Numbered from the stretch's first letter, positions 37,104 through 48,460 are shown. The stretch: 64,000 nt of DNA from Pantoea agglomerans (GCF_021397715.1 NZ_CP090207.1:2728001-2792000), one strand, 5' to 3'. Numbers and translations: made by a program. Notes: a model not told the origin generated them from the sequence alone.

Positions 37104-37654
37104 GCTCGTCAGTTAAGCGACCGGTGATAACGCAGTCTGGTGCCGCTCAGGGGCTGGCGGTCCTCGCGCCGCTGCGCGGTGCCTTCACTTCATTCCTCTG
37201 CCTGACGGACCGCCGGGGATGGCACATCCTGTGCCGCCCCGCCTTTCGCCCGCGTCCTGCGGGCTCTGCTGGCTAATGTTCAGCGCTGCGGATTGCCTGC
37301 CCCGGAGCCGCCCCGGCCGGCTCTGAAACTTGAGTGAGTGTTGTTAAAACGGGCACGATGGTGAAGGCCTGAGCGCCTCTGCTGCTGAAAGGGCTATCCG
37401 CAGCGCTGAGGCGTGACGTTGGGCCAGAACGCCACGCCGGGAAGCGTGGAGAGTTCGGGGCCGGCCAGGGAGGGCCGATCCCCGAACGGTTCGTCGGCAC
37501 GACGTCAAAGCCGAAGGTACCGCGCAGCGGCGCGAGGACGGCCCGGCAGCAGCAGCGGTGCGCAGGCCCGCACTCCGGCATGCCTGCTCAGAAAAAAAGC
37601 TGCCACGTCTGACCGTGACAGCCTTTGCAAAGTTAACCTTCACTGACGAGCATT
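37101..37654. repeat. GC-rich noncoding element with nested inverted repeats
   Basis: The 554-base segment between aspC and ycbL is bounded by inverted ends ATTGCTCGTCAGT (37101-37113) and ACTGACGAGCATT (37642-37654), matching at 12 of 13 positions. Inside, a second pair of 27-base arms, 37160-37186 and 37513-37539, matches at 26 of 27 positions (core CTCGCGCCGCTGCGCGG). Outside the ends, GGCTGGCCCATT (left, 37092-37103) and GACTGGCCCATT (right, 37659-37670) form an imperfect direct repeat. Composition is strikingly GC-rich compared with other gaps. Open frames exist on both strands but overlap in several frames and look like by-products of GC content. I recall similar low-complexity arginine- and proline-rich hypothetical proteins in Pantoea annotations, which would fit a dispersed repeat; this is unverified. 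It could be a MITE-like element or a structured RNA. Confidence 0.65.
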
Positions 37655-37672
37655 AGCCGACTGGCCCATTTT

Positions 37673-38302
37673 TTATTGCAGGAAAGGATTACTGATTCGT
37701 TCACGGCCCAGCGTGGAAATCGGGCCGTGTCCTGGCAGGAAAGTCACATCATCGCCGAGCGGCAATAATTTGCTCCGGATGGCATCGATCAGCTGCTGAT
37801 GATCGCCCTGCGGGAAATCGGTGCGGCCGACGCCACCGTTGAAAATCACATCACCGGAGATCAGCAAGCGTCCCGGACGATCAAAGAACACCACATGACC
37901 CGGCGAATGGCCTGGACAGTGTAAAACTTCCAGCGTCACCAACCCGACCTGCACGCTGTCACCCTCTTCCAGCCAGCGGTCCGGCGTAAAAGGCGAGCAC
38001 TCTTCCAGTCCAAACATCCGGCTCTGAGTCGGCAGGGCTTCCAGCCAGAAGGCATCGCGTTTCTGCGGTCCGACGATTGGAATCTGGTAAAACGCTGCAA
38101 GTTCCACCGCCGCGCCGACATGATCAAGGTGACCATGAGTCAGCAGGATCTGCGCAGGCTTCAGCTTGTGTTGTTCCAGCGTTTGTTTGATACGTTCAGC
38201 GTCACCGCCCGGATCGACCAGCGCCGACTCACCGGTGGTTTCACACCAGATCACCGAACAGTTCTGGGCAAAGGCGGTAACAGGAATAATGTGGTAGTTC
38301 AT
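37673..38302 (-). CDS. gloC: Glyoxalase II-type hydrolase GloC (YcbL)
   Basis: Metallo-beta-lactamase fold hydrolase of 209 residues, E. coli YcbL/GloC, a type II glyoxalase acting on S-lactoylglutathione. The metal site HGHLDHVG is present with further ligands in [10 protein letters not shown] and [13 protein letters not shown], and the last in LPGHGP. The start [17 protein letters not shown] at 38302 aligns with E. coli; seven extra upstream residues are not conserved. The protein ends at NPFLQ, a few residues shorter than E. coli, and its stop codon lies inside the T-rich terminator tail at the edge of the GC-rich element, so the C-terminus may have been altered by that insertion. Confidence 0.93.
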   Translation of the reverse strand: MNYHIIPVTAFAQNCSVIWCETTGESALVDPGGDAERIKQTLEQHKLKPAQILLTHGHLDHVGAAVELAAFYQIPIVGPQKRDAFWLEALPTQSRMFGLEECSPFTPDRWLEEGDSVQVGLVTLEVLHCPGHSPGHVVFFDRPGRLLISGDVIFNGGVGRTDFPQGDHQQLIDAIRSKLLPLGDDVTFLPGHGPISTLGRERISNPFLQ

Positions 38303-38341
38303 AACGCTCCATGACCGGCTCACGCAGCGTTGCCGGCGTCA

Positions 38342-38890
38342 TTACCAGTGCCTGATCGGCCCGGTATCAATATGTACAAAGTTGCTGCGAGGATAATATC
38401 CTACACCACCCGCGCGCAGAGATAACGCCGCTTTGCGAACGTTGGCTAAGGTAACGCCCTCAATGTGGAAATCCATCGCCTGACCTTTGGTGTGATAGCT
38501 GTGTTTCGCTACCCCAGGCCCGCTTTCGCGCAGCATGTTATTGGTCGCCAGCGAACGGTAACCAGAAACCAGCTGCACCGGTTTACGGGTTTCCAGCAGC
38601 GCCTGCAGACGAAAAATCTGGTCAAACAGGTGGGGATCAATGCTTTTCACTTTATTGGCGCGATAGTCACGGAAAAAGTGATTTAATCGTGACAACTCAT
38701 CCTTGTCGTAACGTTTACCATTAAAAAACTCAGTTTTAAGGGTTTCACCTGTGTGAAGGTTATTCAGCGTTAATACACGCGGGCGAGAAGTTGAAAGCGA
38801 GGCCCTTGCAGAAGCGGGCAATAATGCCAGCCCGGCGGCCGCACTTCCGCAAAGCAGTAGCTTGCGACGAAAAGAATCAATAGTAGACAT
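38342..38890 (-). CDS. mepK: Murein endopeptidase MepK (YcbK)
   Basis: M15-type (DUF882) zinc peptidase of 182 residues. In E. coli MepK cleaves mDAP-mDAP (3-3) cross-links in peptidoglycan. The export signal has a twin-arginine pattern, SFRRKLLLCGSAAAGLALLP, cleaved near ARAS. Zinc and catalytic residues are in SYHTKGQAMDFHIEG (H and D) and NFVHIDTG (H). GYYPRSNFVHIDTGPIRHW closes the protein as in E. coli. It lies beside ldtD, which makes 3-3 links, so the pair encodes maker and cleaver of the same bond, and precedes gloC by 39 bases. Confidence 0.95.
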   Translation of the reverse strand: MSTIDSFRRKLLLCGSAAAGLALLPASARASLSTSRPRVLTLNNLHTGETLKTEFFNGKRYDKDELSRLNHFFRDYRANKVKSIDPHLFDQIFRLQALLETRKPVQLVSGYRSLATNNMLRESGPGVAKHSYHTKGQAMDFHIEGVTLANVRKAALSLRAGGVGYYPRSNFVHIDTGPIRHW

Positions 38891-39075
38891 TAACCGTATT
38901 ACCTGAGAGTGAAGCCATAGAAATGTGCAAAAAGCGCACAGGCCGAACCATAACTTTCTCTCAGAGAGGCGTCAACCCATGTGGGGCGAGAATGTGCGGC
39001 GATCCCGAGCGGGATCGCCATTTGAGCGCTATTTTCGTTAACAATAGCCGACGGCTAACGATTGAAAATCAAACA

Positions 39076-40890
39076 CTAGAGCAACAACTGCTCAGCCCTT
39101 TGTAACGCCTGGCTGCCGGAGCGTGCAGTGTCATCATAATTGTAAATATCTGTTCGGAACTGCGGTTTGCCATCATCCGCTACCCAGGCGGTTAAGTAAT
39201 AGAGATTAACCGGAATGCGATGGCGAATCGGTACGTACCGGGTATCGCCCTCTTTCAGGGTGCTGGAGATGCGCGAATCATTCCAGCCGGCATCCTGCAA
39301 CAGCAGCCCCGCCAGTTCAGAGGCTTTATTCACCCGCACGCAGCCTGAGCTCAGCGCCCGGATATCCCGCTGGAACAGGTTATGATTCGGCGTGTCGTGC
39401 AGATAGATGGCATCTGAACTCGGCATGTTGAATTTGTAGCGTCCCAGCGCGTTCATCTGGCCTGGGGCCTGGCGCAGGCGATAGGGGAACGATGAGGCCG
39501 ACACCATGCTCCAGTCAATCATGCTCGGGTCGATCACCTCGGCATCCTCACTCCAGCCCGACAGCAGGGTATAGCCGTGCTTATAGAGATAGGCAGGGTC
39601 CTGCTTCACCTTGGGAATAATGTCTTTACGCACCAGCGTGGTCGGTACGTTCCACGGCGGATTCAGCACCACATTGTTGAGCGCGCTGCGCATCAGTGGC
39701 GTTTTGCGATCGGGACGACCAACGATCACCCGCGACGACAAAATTTTATTACCGTTGTTGTAGTAAATCAGTGAGTAGTTAGCGATGTTGACCATGATGC
39801 CGTTGTGCATATCATCCGGCAGCAGCCGCAGCCGCTGAATGTTCAGCGCCAGCAAGGAGGCGCGCATCTGGGGTGACACATTCAGCCACTGACGCGTTCT
39901 GGCACCGATCGCCCCGTCGCCATCCAGTCCCTGCCACTGTTGAAAACGCTTCACCGCTGCAACCAGCGTCGTGTCGTAAACATTCGCGCTGTTATTGGCA
40001 TCCAGCGTCAGGCTCTGCACATTACCCGGTGACTGCGGCGTGGCAACAGGCAGATCGGAAACCGGCGTCGCAGACGGGCTGACCACCACCGGCTGGTCGC
40101 TGTGGCTGACCGGTACAGAAGTCACCGGCACGGCGTCCTCATCCGGCGCGGGCGCATCAGCCTGTGCGGTGAGCATCCCGCTGCGCTGCAGGATTTCACG
40201 TAGCGCCGGCACATCATCACTCACCTGTCCCGGACGCAGGGTTTCGCTATTCTTCAGCTGCGGCCATGGCCGTTTATCGCTGAGCAGATTTTTTAGCGCA
40301 GCGTGCATTGGGCGATATTGCGGATGCTGCGGTTCCAGTGAAGTGATAAAAATGCTGTCAGAACCAGCATTGACCGCATTCTGCCACTGATTAACCACCG
40401 CCACTGACGGCTGGGCCAGTTTGTAGGGCACGTTACTGTAAAGCCAGGTTTCACCCTGCGTCGGCACGCTGGAGACAAACTGCAGATAGCCGAGCATCGC
40501 GTCAGAGAGCGCCACATCGCGGGCAAAGCCGGTAATGGCCGGGTCAGTCAGACGTTCGACCCAGCGGGTAAACTGGGGTTGCACGCCGGATAGCGCGACC
40601 TCAGCCAGCTGTTGCTGAAATTTTTGCACCGCCTGGCGATCCTGCCACAGCGGCTGCATATGACGGGACGCATACAGCGTCGCCAGTGGCCCCAGATAAA
40701 AAGGCTGATCGGCACTGGAAAACGCCTGCCGGATACGTTGCTGACTTTCGGTGACTGACATCGCACTTTGTGTGGTGCCCGGCATAGCGGCGATCACAGC
40801 GGCCTGCGGCAGCGTAAATGGAACCATGGTTAGCGCCAGCGCTAACCATGAAACAACACGATGATGTTTAAACCTATTTGCCAGCAACAT
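39076..40890 (-). CDS. ldtD: L,D-transpeptidase LdtD (YcbB)
   Basis: Periplasmic L,D-transpeptidase of 604 residues (615 in E. coli) that forms 3-3 cross-links in peptidoglycan and confers beta-lactam bypass under stress. An N-terminal signal/anchor is visible ([20 protein letters not shown]). A scaffold region carries the substrate-side domains, a PG_binding_1 repeat ([21 protein letters not shown]) lies mid-protein, and the YkuD catalytic domain (about 370-550) has [15 protein letters not shown] and [13 protein letters not shown] with the nucleophilic cysteine. A serine- and proline-rich stretch at about 245-295 is longer than I would expect from E. coli. Cpx control is known for the family; no site was identified. 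The neighbour mukB is separated by a terminator. Confidence 0.95.
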   Translation of the reverse strand: MLLANRFKHHRVVSWLALALTMVPFTLPQAAVIAAMPGTTQSAMSVTESQQRIRQAFSSADQPFYLGPLATLYASRHMQPLWQDRQAVQKFQQQLAEVALSGVQPQFTRWVERLTDPAITGFARDVALSDAMLGYLQFVSSVPTQGETWLYSNVPYKLAQPSVAVVNQWQNAVNAGSDSIFITSLEPQHPQYRPMHAALKNLLSDKRPWPQLKNSETLRPGQVSDDVPALREILQRSGMLTAQADAPAPDEDAVPVTSVPVSHSDQPVVVSPSATPVSDLPVATPQSPGNVQSLTLDANNSANVYDTTLVAAVKRFQQWQGLDGDGAIGARTRQWLNVSPQMRASLLALNIQRLRLLPDDMHNGIMVNIANYSLIYYNNGNKILSSRVIVGRPDRKTPLMRSALNNVVLNPPWNVPTTLVRKDIIPKVKQDPAYLYKHGYTLLSGWSEDAEVIDPSMIDWSMVSASSFPYRLRQAPGQMNALGRYKFNMPSSDAIYLHDTPNHNLFQRDIRALSSGCVRVNKASELAGLLLQDAGWNDSRISSTLKEGDTRYVPIRHRIPVNLYYLTAWVADDGKPQFRTDIYNYDDTARSGSQALQRAEQLLL

Positions 40891-40974
40891 CCCTGCCCCC
40901 TTCTCTGTTCAACTGCGCAGCGTTCCCTGAAACTACTGCGACCGGGCTGCTTACTCATAATGTTGAGTATACAA

Positions 40975-41011
40975 ACAAAAACGGCATTTGCCTCACGCGA
41001 CAAATGCCGTT
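40975..41011 (-). terminator. mukB operon terminator
   Basis: On the minus strand an 11-base perfect stem AACGGCATTTG/CAAATGCCGTT (41001-41011 and 40980-40990) with a ten-base loop is followed by TTTGTTTG. It lies about 30 bases after the mukB stop. Confidence 0.88.
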
Positions 41012-41040
41012 ACCAGATTAACCAATGGATCAGTTTTTGA

Positions 41041-44000
41041 CTATGTTTCCGCCTGCGATTTTTCACCGGCTAAATCGGGCAGAGAATCGTTCTCATCCTG
41101 CCGTCGGGTCGGTGAAGGATCGGCCGCAAAACCACGCAGGCCAACCACATGCACATGCTCGGTATTGTTGAATACTTTACGCACCAGCTTATAGGTTGTG
41201 CCTTTCTCCGGACTGATATTTTCCGGGGCGGCGATCACCAGCTGCATTTCCAGCCGTTCACACAGTTCAAATAGCGTGGCGATCGAACGCGCATCAAGAC
41301 GGGCGGCTTCATCAAGGAACAGCAACCGGCATGGCGAGATGTCTTTACCGCGCAGACGGCGAGACTCCTCTTCCCAGCTCTGCACCACCATCACCAGAAT
41401 CGACATCCCGGTACCGATCGCTTCACCGGTCGACAGCGCCCCACTTTCCGCACGCAGCCAGCCGTCAGAACCCCGGTTAACTTCAACTTCCATCTCAAGA
41501 TAGTTGCGGTAGTCCAGCAGCTCTTCACCGATGGTCTGCGGCGTCCGCTGCCCCATGTCGATATGCGGATTAAGACGCTGATAAAGTTTCGCCAGCGCCT
41601 CTGAGAAGGTCAGACGGTTGCTGTTAAACAGATCCTGATGCTGTTCATGCTCTTCCGACAGCGTATCCAGCAGCATTGCATGGGTTTCACGCACGTTAAC
41701 GTTGAGCCGGACACTGCGCACCTGACCAAAGCTCACGGTCTGCAGACCCTGGTTCAGCTGGCGGATACGGTTCTGCTCACGCTGAATGGTTTTGCGGATG
41801 ATGTTGGCGGCGCTGCGTGAGCTGATAGCCAGCGTCTGTTCACGCGCCGTCAGCTCTTCCGTCAGGCGATTCAGCTCAATTTCCATCTGCTCAATCGCTT
41901 CAACCGGATCGTCAGTGCGAATAATATCCTGACGAATACGCTCGCGCAGATGCTGGTAAACCGCGATAAAGAACTGGATCTTGCGTTCCGGCCGTTTCGG
42001 ATCTTCCGACAGACGCAGCACGTCACGCAGGTGTTCGTTATCCGCCACCGCCAGACGCAGCGCACCCAGCGCTTTATCCGACATAGAACGCAGCTCGTCA
42101 CCGCTCAGATAGGCCAGTTCGCGACGATGCAGGCGACGTTCGACACCATTCTCTTTCACCAGCCGCAGCACCGTACACCAGCCCGCTTTGGCGCTGACCA
42201 CCTGTTCACGCACCTGATGATAGTTGCGTTCCAGCTGGCGCAGTCGCTTCTGCAGGTTATCCATCTCCGCTTCACAGAAGGTCAGCTGTTTTTCCAGCTG
42301 ATTACGCCGTGCACGGTTATGGCTCAGCGCCGTATAGAGCTCATCACGACGGACGCGCGCCCGCGCTTCGGCGCTGGCATCGGCGTGAACGCCGATATCC
42401 TGCATCTCCTGCTGCAACTCTTTCAGCATGTCGCGCTTGGCGTCATAGGCACTTTTCAGCGAGGCCAGCACCTGAGCATACTGCGTCAGCTGCGCCTGAT
42501 GCTCGCGCAGACGCTCACGGCTGCGGCTACGTTCCGCCTCAGCCTGCTCCAGACGCTGACGCAGCTTGTCACTGAGATCGCTGTTGCCGTTAAGCATGCT
42601 GGACGAATCATCATAGCCAAAGTGCGCACGACGCTGCACTACTTCCGTCAGGGCAAAAGCCTGCTGGCGGGCGTTGCGCTGTTGCTGCTGCGCCTGCTGG
42701 TAATCGGCCTGCAGCTGCTCATGCTGTTCAGGATCGCTTTGTAATACGGCAATAATCGGTTCGAGTTTCGCCAGTTTCGCGCCGTGTTGATGCAGGAAGC
42801 GCGCCGCCTCCTGCGCCTCCTCAACCTGTTCACGGATCTCTTCACAGCGATCGGCCAGCGTCTCATCCAGCAGCAGGTTAACGCGCGGCAGCAGGCGGTT
42901 TAGCTGCGCTACGCCCTCTTTTGCCAGCTCAAACTGCTGACGCTGCTGCTGATTGTTGCTTTCGTGCTGGTTAAGTGCCCGCTCCAGCTCACCGCGACGT
43001 GCGCCCAGCTGGCGAATCTGTGCTTCCGGATCGGCATCAAACGCCACGGCGAGGTGACTGCCGATAAAGCGGCTGAATGACTGATGCAGACGCTGGGTTT
43101 TCTGAACGTCGAACGACAGCGTGGCATAGCGCTCGGCCAGACGATCGCGTTCGCTGTGCAGCAGCTCAAGCTGATTTTCTCGCGCAGCACGGCCAAACAG
43201 CGGGATTTTCGGGAAGCGGGAATAGCGCCACTGCCGCTCTGCAACCTTCACCACCACCGCATTCTGCAGTTCATCAACGCTGAATACGCTGTCATCAAAC
43301 GACTGGGGATCGCCCTCGATCAGATAGAGATCTTCCGGACACTCTTCTAGCCCGTCGAGCTGCTCACGTACCAGCGACAGATCCGGCACCACAATCGCGT
43401 GACGTGACGGACCGTACAACGCCGAGAAGTAAGGTGCATCATCCAGCGTGACGTCATCATAAATTTCTGACAGCAGTACGCCGCCAAAACGTTCCGCCAG
43501 CTGGTTAAGGCGCGCATCTTCGGCACCGCCAGGCTGACTGAGACGTTCAATCTGCTGCTCGATATCACGTTTACGCGCCGCCACTTCGTCACGTTCAACG
43601 GTGGTTTCACGTTCCCGCTCCAGCAGCTGCTGCATATATTCGGTCACGTCCTGACTGCTGGCGAGCGCCTGGCCGGTCTGCTCACTCAGCTGCGTCAGAA
43701 TTTCCTGCGCAGCCAGCCAGTGCGGCGCGCGGGCGGTCAGCGTGGCGATACGCTCGCGCAGCTGTTCCAGCTCCTGACGCATCATCATGCGCTGCTCACC
43801 GGCATCCGCCACGCTGCTGTTCAGCTGCTCAATCTGCGCTTCCAGCTCACGCTGCAAACCGTCCAGCGCATCAGCTTCATAATGCTGCCCCTGGCGTTTA
43901 CAGAACTCCGCCAGCAAACGCTCAGCCTCATGCTGCTCGCGTAAACGCTGCTCCAGCTCACTGAGGCGCAGACGCAGCGAAGAGAGCTGTTCAGCGTGAT

Positions 44001-45528
44001 GGCGCTGATTGCTGGCGTCGCGCAGCAGCGTCCGGCCGGTCTGCCATGCGTCCTGACGGGTCACGTCGCCGGCAATGCTGGTCACCAGCGCCAGCGCCTG
44101 TTCAAACTGACTGTGCGCCGCTTCCGCCACGCTCAGCTTCTGCTCAAGATTGAGTAACCGTTCGGTCGCCTCTTCCTCTTTGGCCTGGAAACTGGCCTGC
44201 CATTCCGCCGCGTTGTCGATGGTTAAGTCGGGCAACTGACAGAGTGAACGGGCGCGTTCCAGCGCCTGCAAGGCCTGCTGATACTGAATGGCGCGGGTTT
44301 GCTGCACGTCAAGCGCCTGCTGGAAGTCCGCCAGCTGGCTTTTCAGCTCATCGACTTCCAGTTCAGCCGCTTCGGCGCGCGCTTCATTCTCTTCCTGAAT
44401 CTCACGCGCTTCCGCCACCACTTCGCTCTGCTCTTCCAGCCGCAGCGTCAGGTCTTCAATATCGGCGTCATAGCGCTCAATCTTTTCCTGCTGGCGCATC
44501 GCGGTCTGTACCAGATTCAGGTGATCGCTGGCCGCCTGATAATCCACTTCCAGGTCGTTTTCCGCTCCGCTGTGCTCAGCCAGTTCGCGCGCCATTTCAA
44601 CGTGGCGATACTGTTCAGACGCCAGCTGTTTGCGGCTGCTGAACAGCTCATTACGCAGCTGTAAGGCGTTGTCGAGATGGACCCGTCGCTCGTTAGCGTG
44701 CCGCATGTAGTCGGCGGAGACGTAGCTTGTCGCTTCCGAAATCAGATGCTTAAACAGATCGCGATCTGACTGGGTGACGCGAATCGCTTCCAGCGTCATG
44801 CGGTTTTCGCGCAGCGCGGCTTCCATATCCTGGAAGGCTTTACGCACGCCGCTGTTTTCCGGCAGCAGATAGTCACGCAGCGAGCGGGTAATGGCGCTGG
44901 AGATACCGCCATACAGCGAGGCTTCAATCAGACGATAAAACTTGCTGCGATCGCTGGCGGAGCGCAGACGACGCGGCACCACACCGAGATCAAACAGCAT
45001 GGCGTGATAATCGGTGACCGAGCTGTAGGCGCGGAACTGCACCCCTTCCTGTGCTTCAACCCGCTCTTTGACCTCGTTCAGCGGCAGCACGCGCGCCTGC
45101 CGGCTGTTGAGGACTTCGGTCAGCATGTCGGTGGGATTGGTGTCGGTCGGCAGGCCATGAATACTGAACGGCTTGATGTCGACTTTTTTATCCCGTCCGG
45201 CCACCTGTTGCAGCCGCACGCCAACCACCACACGCTGATGGCGCGAGTTAACCACGTCGAGCATGGAATAGCAGACGCCAGCCCGCAGCTTACCGTGCAG
45301 GCCTTTATCGCGTGAGCCCGAGGTCGCGCCGGCTTCGGTGGTGTTACGGAAGTGCAGCAGCGTCAAATCGGGGATCAGCGCGGTGACAAACGCTGCCATG
45401 GTGGTAGATTTACCCGCACCGTTGCCGCCTGACAGAGTGGTGACCAGTTCATCAAGATCAAAGGTGCGGGCAAAGAAGCCGTTCCAGTTGATCAGCGTAA
45501 GCGAACGAAATTTTCCGCGTTCAATCAT
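41041..45528 (-). CDS. mukB: Chromosome condensin MukB
   Basis: SMC-like ATPase of 1495 residues (1486 in E. coli) that compacts and segregates the chromosome and works with topoisomerase IV. The N-terminal head has Walker [11 protein letters not shown] (33-42); long coiled coils follow with a central hinge (about 650-790, [18 protein letters not shown]); the C-terminal head has signature [17 protein letters not shown] and Walker [14 protein letters not shown]. Extra residues relative to E. coli lie in the C-terminal tail ([20 protein letters not shown]). The start overlaps the mukE stop by four bases. Last gene of cmoM-mukF-mukE-mukB. Confidence 0.98.
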   Translation of the reverse strand: MIERGKFRSLTLINWNGFFARTFDLDELVTTLSGGNGAGKSTTMAAFVTALIPDLTLLHFRNTTEAGATSGSRDKGLHGKLRAGVCYSMLDVVNSRHQRVVVGVRLQQVAGRDKKVDIKPFSIHGLPTDTNPTDMLTEVLNSRQARVLPLNEVKERVEAQEGVQFRAYSSVTDYHAMLFDLGVVPRRLRSASDRSKFYRLIEASLYGGISSAITRSLRDYLLPENSGVRKAFQDMEAALRENRMTLEAIRVTQSDRDLFKHLISEATSYVSADYMRHANERRVHLDNALQLRNELFSSRKQLASEQYRHVEMARELAEHSGAENDLEVDYQAASDHLNLVQTAMRQQEKIERYDADIEDLTLRLEEQSEVVAEAREIQEENEARAEAAELEVDELKSQLADFQQALDVQQTRAIQYQQALQALERARSLCQLPDLTIDNAAEWQASFQAKEEEATERLLNLEQKLSVAEAAHSQFEQALALVTSIAGDVTRQDAWQTGRTLLRDASNQRHHAEQLSSLRLRLSELEQRLREQHEAERLLAEFCKRQGQHYEADALDGLQRELEAQIEQLNSSVADAGEQRMMMRQELEQLRERIATLTARAPHWLAAQEILTQLSEQTGQALASSQDVTEYMQQLLERERETTVERDEVAARKRDIEQQIERLSQPGGAEDARLNQLAERFGGVLLSEIYDDVTLDDAPYFSALYGPSRHAIVVPDLSLVREQLDGLEECPEDLYLIEGDPQSFDDSVFSVDELQNAVVVKVAERQWRYSRFPKIPLFGRAARENQLELLHSERDRLAERYATLSFDVQKTQRLHQSFSRFIGSHLAVAFDADPEAQIRQLGARRGELERALNQHESNNQQQRQQFELAKEGVAQLNRLLPRVNLLLDETLADRCEEIREQVEEAQEAARFLHQHGAKLAKLEPIIAVLQSDPEQHEQLQADYQQAQQQQRNARQQAFALTEVVQRRAHFGYDDSSSMLNGNSDLSDKLRQRLEQAEAERSRSRERLREHQAQLTQYAQVLASLKSAYDAKRDMLKELQQEMQDIGVHADASAEARARVRRDELYTALSHNRARRNQLEKQLTFCEAEMDNLQKRLRQLERNYHQVREQVVSAKAGWCTVLRLVKENGVERRLHRRELAYLSGDELRSMSDKALGALRLAVADNEHLRDVLRLSEDPKRPERKIQFFIAVYQHLRERIRQDIIRTDDPVEAIEQMEIELNRLTEELTAREQTLAISSRSAANIIRKTIQREQNRIRQLNQGLQTVSFGQVRSVRLNVNVRETHAMLLDTLSEEHEQHQDLFNSNRLTFSEALAKLYQRLNPHIDMGQRTPQTIGEELLDYRNYLEMEVEVNRGSDGWLRAESGALSTGEAIGTGMSILVMVVQSWEEESRRLRGKDISPCRLLFLDEAARLDARSIATLFELCERLEMQLVIAAPENISPEKGTTYKLVRKVFNNTEHVHVVGLRGFAADPSPTRRQDENDSLPDLAGEKSQAET

Positions 45529-46250
45529 GCCTGTTGTTCCTCTGCGTTCTCACTCGCATCGCTTTCCTGTTCGTCGCCTTCATCGGCGTCTGCCGTTGCG
45601 GTGGCGTTCTCCAGCAGCATCGCTTCGCCATCGCGGATCAGGCGCAGCTGCGCTTCACGGGCATCGTCACCGCTACGCACGTCAGCGCCGAAGCGGAATA
45701 CCGATTCGGTGATACGGAATTTGCTGCTGTCGTTACCGAAGAACCACACCATCCCCAGGCGGCGCAGACGGCTCAGCGAGGCGCGCACTTTCTCCTGCAG
45801 TTTGGTGCGATCCAGATCTGAGCCGGTCGAACGCTGGTTAACCAGCTTCAGCAGCTTGCTTTCATCAGCCAGTGACAGCAGTTCGTCATACAACTCCTGC
45901 TGAGTGAAGATCCCTTCATTGGCCAGGCGTTCCGGGCTGAGGTAGAGATAGCAGAGGATTTTTCCCACCATCATGTCTAACTCAGAGAGCACCGAACGCG
46001 GGATCAGCGTGGTAGAGCGCGGACGCAGATAGAAAAAGCCCTCCGGCGCACGAATCAGCTCAACGTTATAGCGGCTGTAAAACTCTTCGAGAAACGCCTG
46101 GTAATCCATCAGAAAAGCGTGATTATCCAGCTCTTCAATACCGATGTGTCGTCCGGCGCGCAACTGGCTGTCGAGCGCGGGAAAGATCGGGTTTGCCAGT
46201 GCCTGTGCCAGCTTAACCGGCATCACTTGTTCAATATTTGTCGATGACAT
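45525..46250 (-). CDS. mukE: Condensin subunit MukE
   Basis: MukE, 241 residues (234 in E. coli), is the kite subunit that with the kleisin MukF bridges MukB heads. Tandem winged-helix domains are seen in [22 protein letters not shown] and [20 protein letters not shown]. The C-terminal tail is strongly acidic and slightly longer than in E. coli ([18 protein letters not shown]). The ATG at 46250, opening [20 protein letters not shown], matches E. coli; nine upstream residues in the open frame are discarded. It overlaps the end of mukF by 20 bases and mukB by four, so stoichiometry is probably set by coupled translation. Confidence 0.97.
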   Translation of the reverse strand: MSSTNIEQVMPVKLAQALANPIFPALDSQLRAGRHIGIEELDNHAFLMDYQAFLEEFYSRYNVELIRAPEGFFYLRPRSTTLIPRSVLSELDMMVGKILCYLYLSPERLANEGIFTQQELYDELLSLADESKLLKLVNQRSTGSDLDRTKLQEKVRASLSRLRRLGMVWFFGNDSSKFRITESVFRFGADVRSGDDAREAQLRLIRDGEAMLLENATATADADEGDEQESDASENAEEQQA

Positions 46251-47553
46251 GTGCCTGCACCTTGGCTCCGTAATCATTGATGGCTTGCCATTCCACAGGC
46301 AAGCCGGCTAAATCAGCTTCCGCAACGCCAAGACGCACCGCCTGGTCGACCACAATCCGCGCCAGATCGAAATGACGGGCGCGAGGATACTGGGCCAGGT
46401 AGTCACGCATCACTGACGCGAGGTTGAGCGGTTTTTGTTGCGTTTTGTAGATCTGCAGCGCCTCTTCGATCATCGCTGCCAGCTGCTCGCGAATTTCGTT
46501 GAACTCTTCGTACTCCATCTCGGCCGGCAGTTCACCCATCACCTCGTCATTACGCAGCGTCAGCTCTTCATCGCGCATGTCATACAGGCGATCGGCGTTG
46601 GCGTAGGTCAGCGCCCAGGGCGCATCGAAGTAATTTTGCACCGAGACCCGCAGACGCTGAGCGAAAACGCGGTTTTTATCCATGTCGATGGCGGTACGGA
46701 TAAACTTATGGACGTGGCGGTCGTAACCGATCCACAGGTCGATCGCCTGCTGGCCCCAGCTGGTGATACGGTCGAGTTTACTTTGCAGATCAAACACCAG
46801 CTTATCGACGAAGCCCAGATCCGGACTGTCGAGCGTCGCATCCTGAATCCGCAGCAGGTTCTCCTGCAGCTTGTCGCCCGCCGCCTCCAGCGTATCCTGC
46901 AGTTCACGCAGCGTACCGGAGGTTTCCGACAGCAGCATTTCACAGCTGGAGATCGCCGCGCGCCAGTCTTTATTCAGCAGCTCGGCGATATCATTTTTCA
47001 CCGCCTGCTGCTGTTCATCCATCAGACGCTGCGTCATGTCGATGCTGTCGAATATCTCAGCCACCGAATATTTCAGCGGCGCAAAGACGTTGCGGTGCCA
47101 GTGAAATTCATCGCCGTTTTCCTGAGCCGCATCGGCAGCGCGCTTGAGCTCATTGGCAACGATAGAGAGCTGCATCGACAGGCGTAAGGTCGAAAATTCG
47201 CGCTGGCGGATGTAGTAGTCGGTAATGCCGATCGCCAGCGGGGTCAGACGATAGATGGCATTGCCTTCGGTCAGCTCGCTGGTAAAGCGGTTGAGCAGGC
47301 GCTGTCGCACCATATCGTTGATGGCGTTGTTGGCGCGAACCAACACGGTTTCGTGGGTTTGTTCGAAAGCCTTACTGACGTGACGGAAAGCATCAATCAG
47401 ATCGCCTTCACTCATTTCGCCATCCATCCGCTCACCGTTAAGGGTGGCGATAGCCAGCAAAAAGGCCAGACGTTCTACTGGCAGCGCAAGAGAGAAGTCA
47501 TTCTTGCGCGCCCAGGATACCAGTTCAGGTACCGTCTGGGAAAATTCACTCAT
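46231..47553 (-). CDS. mukF: Condensin kleisin MukF
   Basis: MukF, 440 residues as in E. coli, is the kleisin that dimerises through its N-terminal winged-helix domain and binds MukE and the MukB heads. Landmarks: [22 protein letters not shown] at the start, the helical middle with [25 protein letters not shown], the acidic linker with [21 protein letters not shown], and the C-terminal winged helix [29 protein letters not shown]. The start overlaps the cmoM stop by four bases. Assignment is certain by length, ends and operon. Confidence 0.98.
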   Translation of the reverse strand: MSEFSQTVPELVSWARKNDFSLALPVERLAFLLAIATLNGERMDGEMSEGDLIDAFRHVSKAFEQTHETVLVRANNAINDMVRQRLLNRFTSELTEGNAIYRLTPLAIGITDYYIRQREFSTLRLSMQLSIVANELKRAADAAQENGDEFHWHRNVFAPLKYSVAEIFDSIDMTQRLMDEQQQAVKNDIAELLNKDWRAAISSCEMLLSETSGTLRELQDTLEAAGDKLQENLLRIQDATLDSPDLGFVDKLVFDLQSKLDRITSWGQQAIDLWIGYDRHVHKFIRTAIDMDKNRVFAQRLRVSVQNYFDAPWALTYANADRLYDMRDEELTLRNDEVMGELPAEMEYEEFNEIREQLAAMIEEALQIYKTQQKPLNLASVMRDYLAQYPRARHFDLARIVVDQAVRLGVAEADLAGLPVEWQAINDYGAKVQAHVIDKY

Positions 47554-48335
47554 AATTCGTCCTTCTGCCCGGGTTTGCGCGCAGTCACATGGATGTAGCG
47601 CCCTAAGCTCAAAAAGGGTTCCTGACGGCAGTAACGCCGCTCCATCTCAATAATTTCGTCGTCGCTTTTGGGCTCGCCTTTCGGCGGCTTCATGTAGTCG
47701 CTGAATACCCGGATGCCGGCGCGTTGTTCAATGACGAAGCCGCACGCTTCCAGCCAGCGGTAGACCTGATCGGGATCGCGCGGATAGTCAGGTGATAGCG
47801 TGCGCTTTTTACGCTTGGTCAGATTGGTGCGCAGATAGCCAAAATTGCCCAGCGTTAAGGTGCGTAGCGTCAGGCCGTGCAGGTTATAAAACATCAGCGA
47901 CATGACGCCGCCCGGACGCAACAGATCAAATAGCGCCTGCAGCACCTTTTCCGGTTCAGCAACCCACTCAAGCACAGCGTGAAACAATACCAGATCCACC
48001 GGCTTATCCAAATGTTCACCCACCTGCTGGGCGCTAATTTGTTTGAATTGCATGTTGTGGCTCACACCCTGCGCTGCCGCATTTTCCTCTGCCCGGCGCA
48101 GCATTTCGCCTGAAAGATCACACAGCAGAACCTGATGGCCGCGCGCGGCCAGCCCGCTGGAGACCTGCCCCACGCCGCCGCCCGCATCCAGCACCGACAG
48201 CGGATGCGGTGACAGTCCGGGCAGGATAGTTTCCAGCTCATCCCACAGGATCGCCTGGCGCACTCGCCCTTTGGTGGTGCCGTATATATTTTGCGAAAAT
48301 TTATCCGCGAGATCGTCAAAGTTACGATCCTGCAT
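47550..48335 (-). CDS. cmoM: tRNA cmo5U methyltransferase CmoM
   Basis: CmoM (formerly SmtA), 261 residues, methylates the carboxyl of 5-carboxymethoxyuridine to mcmo5U at position 34 of some tRNAs. A class I SAM-dependent fold is visible with [20 protein letters not shown] as SAM motif [17 protein letters not shown], and [20 protein letters not shown]. It is the first gene of the condensin operon and overlaps mukF by four bases, an arrangement kept in E. coli. Divergent from elyC across 125 bases. The start [23 protein letters not shown] is typical for the family. Confidence 0.96.
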   Translation of the reverse strand: MQDRNFDDLADKFSQNIYGTTKGRVRQAILWDELETILPGLSPHPLSVLDAGGGVGQVSSGLAARGHQVLLCDLSGEMLRRAEENAAAQGVSHNMQFKQISAQQVGEHLDKPVDLVLFHAVLEWVAEPEKVLQALFDLLRPGGVMSLMFYNLHGLTLRTLTLGNFGYLRTNLTKRKKRTLSPDYPRDPDQVYRWLEACGFVIEQRAGIRVFSDYMKPPKGEPKSDDEIIEMERRYCRQEPFLSLGRYIHVTARKPGQKDEL

Positions 48336-48460
48336 GGCATGTGCTCCGGTATGCTGCGGTGAGACTTGTGCTATTTTGTCACAGGCACCAGAAGAATGAA
48401 CCTTTCATCCCCATCTTCCCTTCCGGCTGCTGTTTTTTCGGACAACAGGAGTCTTTTTAG

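Noticed and set aside
37344..37643. 99-codon minus-strand protein in the GC-rich element
   Set aside because: Not listed as a gene because other frames on both strands are equally open and the residue make-up is that of GC-biased noncoding DNA. Kept only as a finding.
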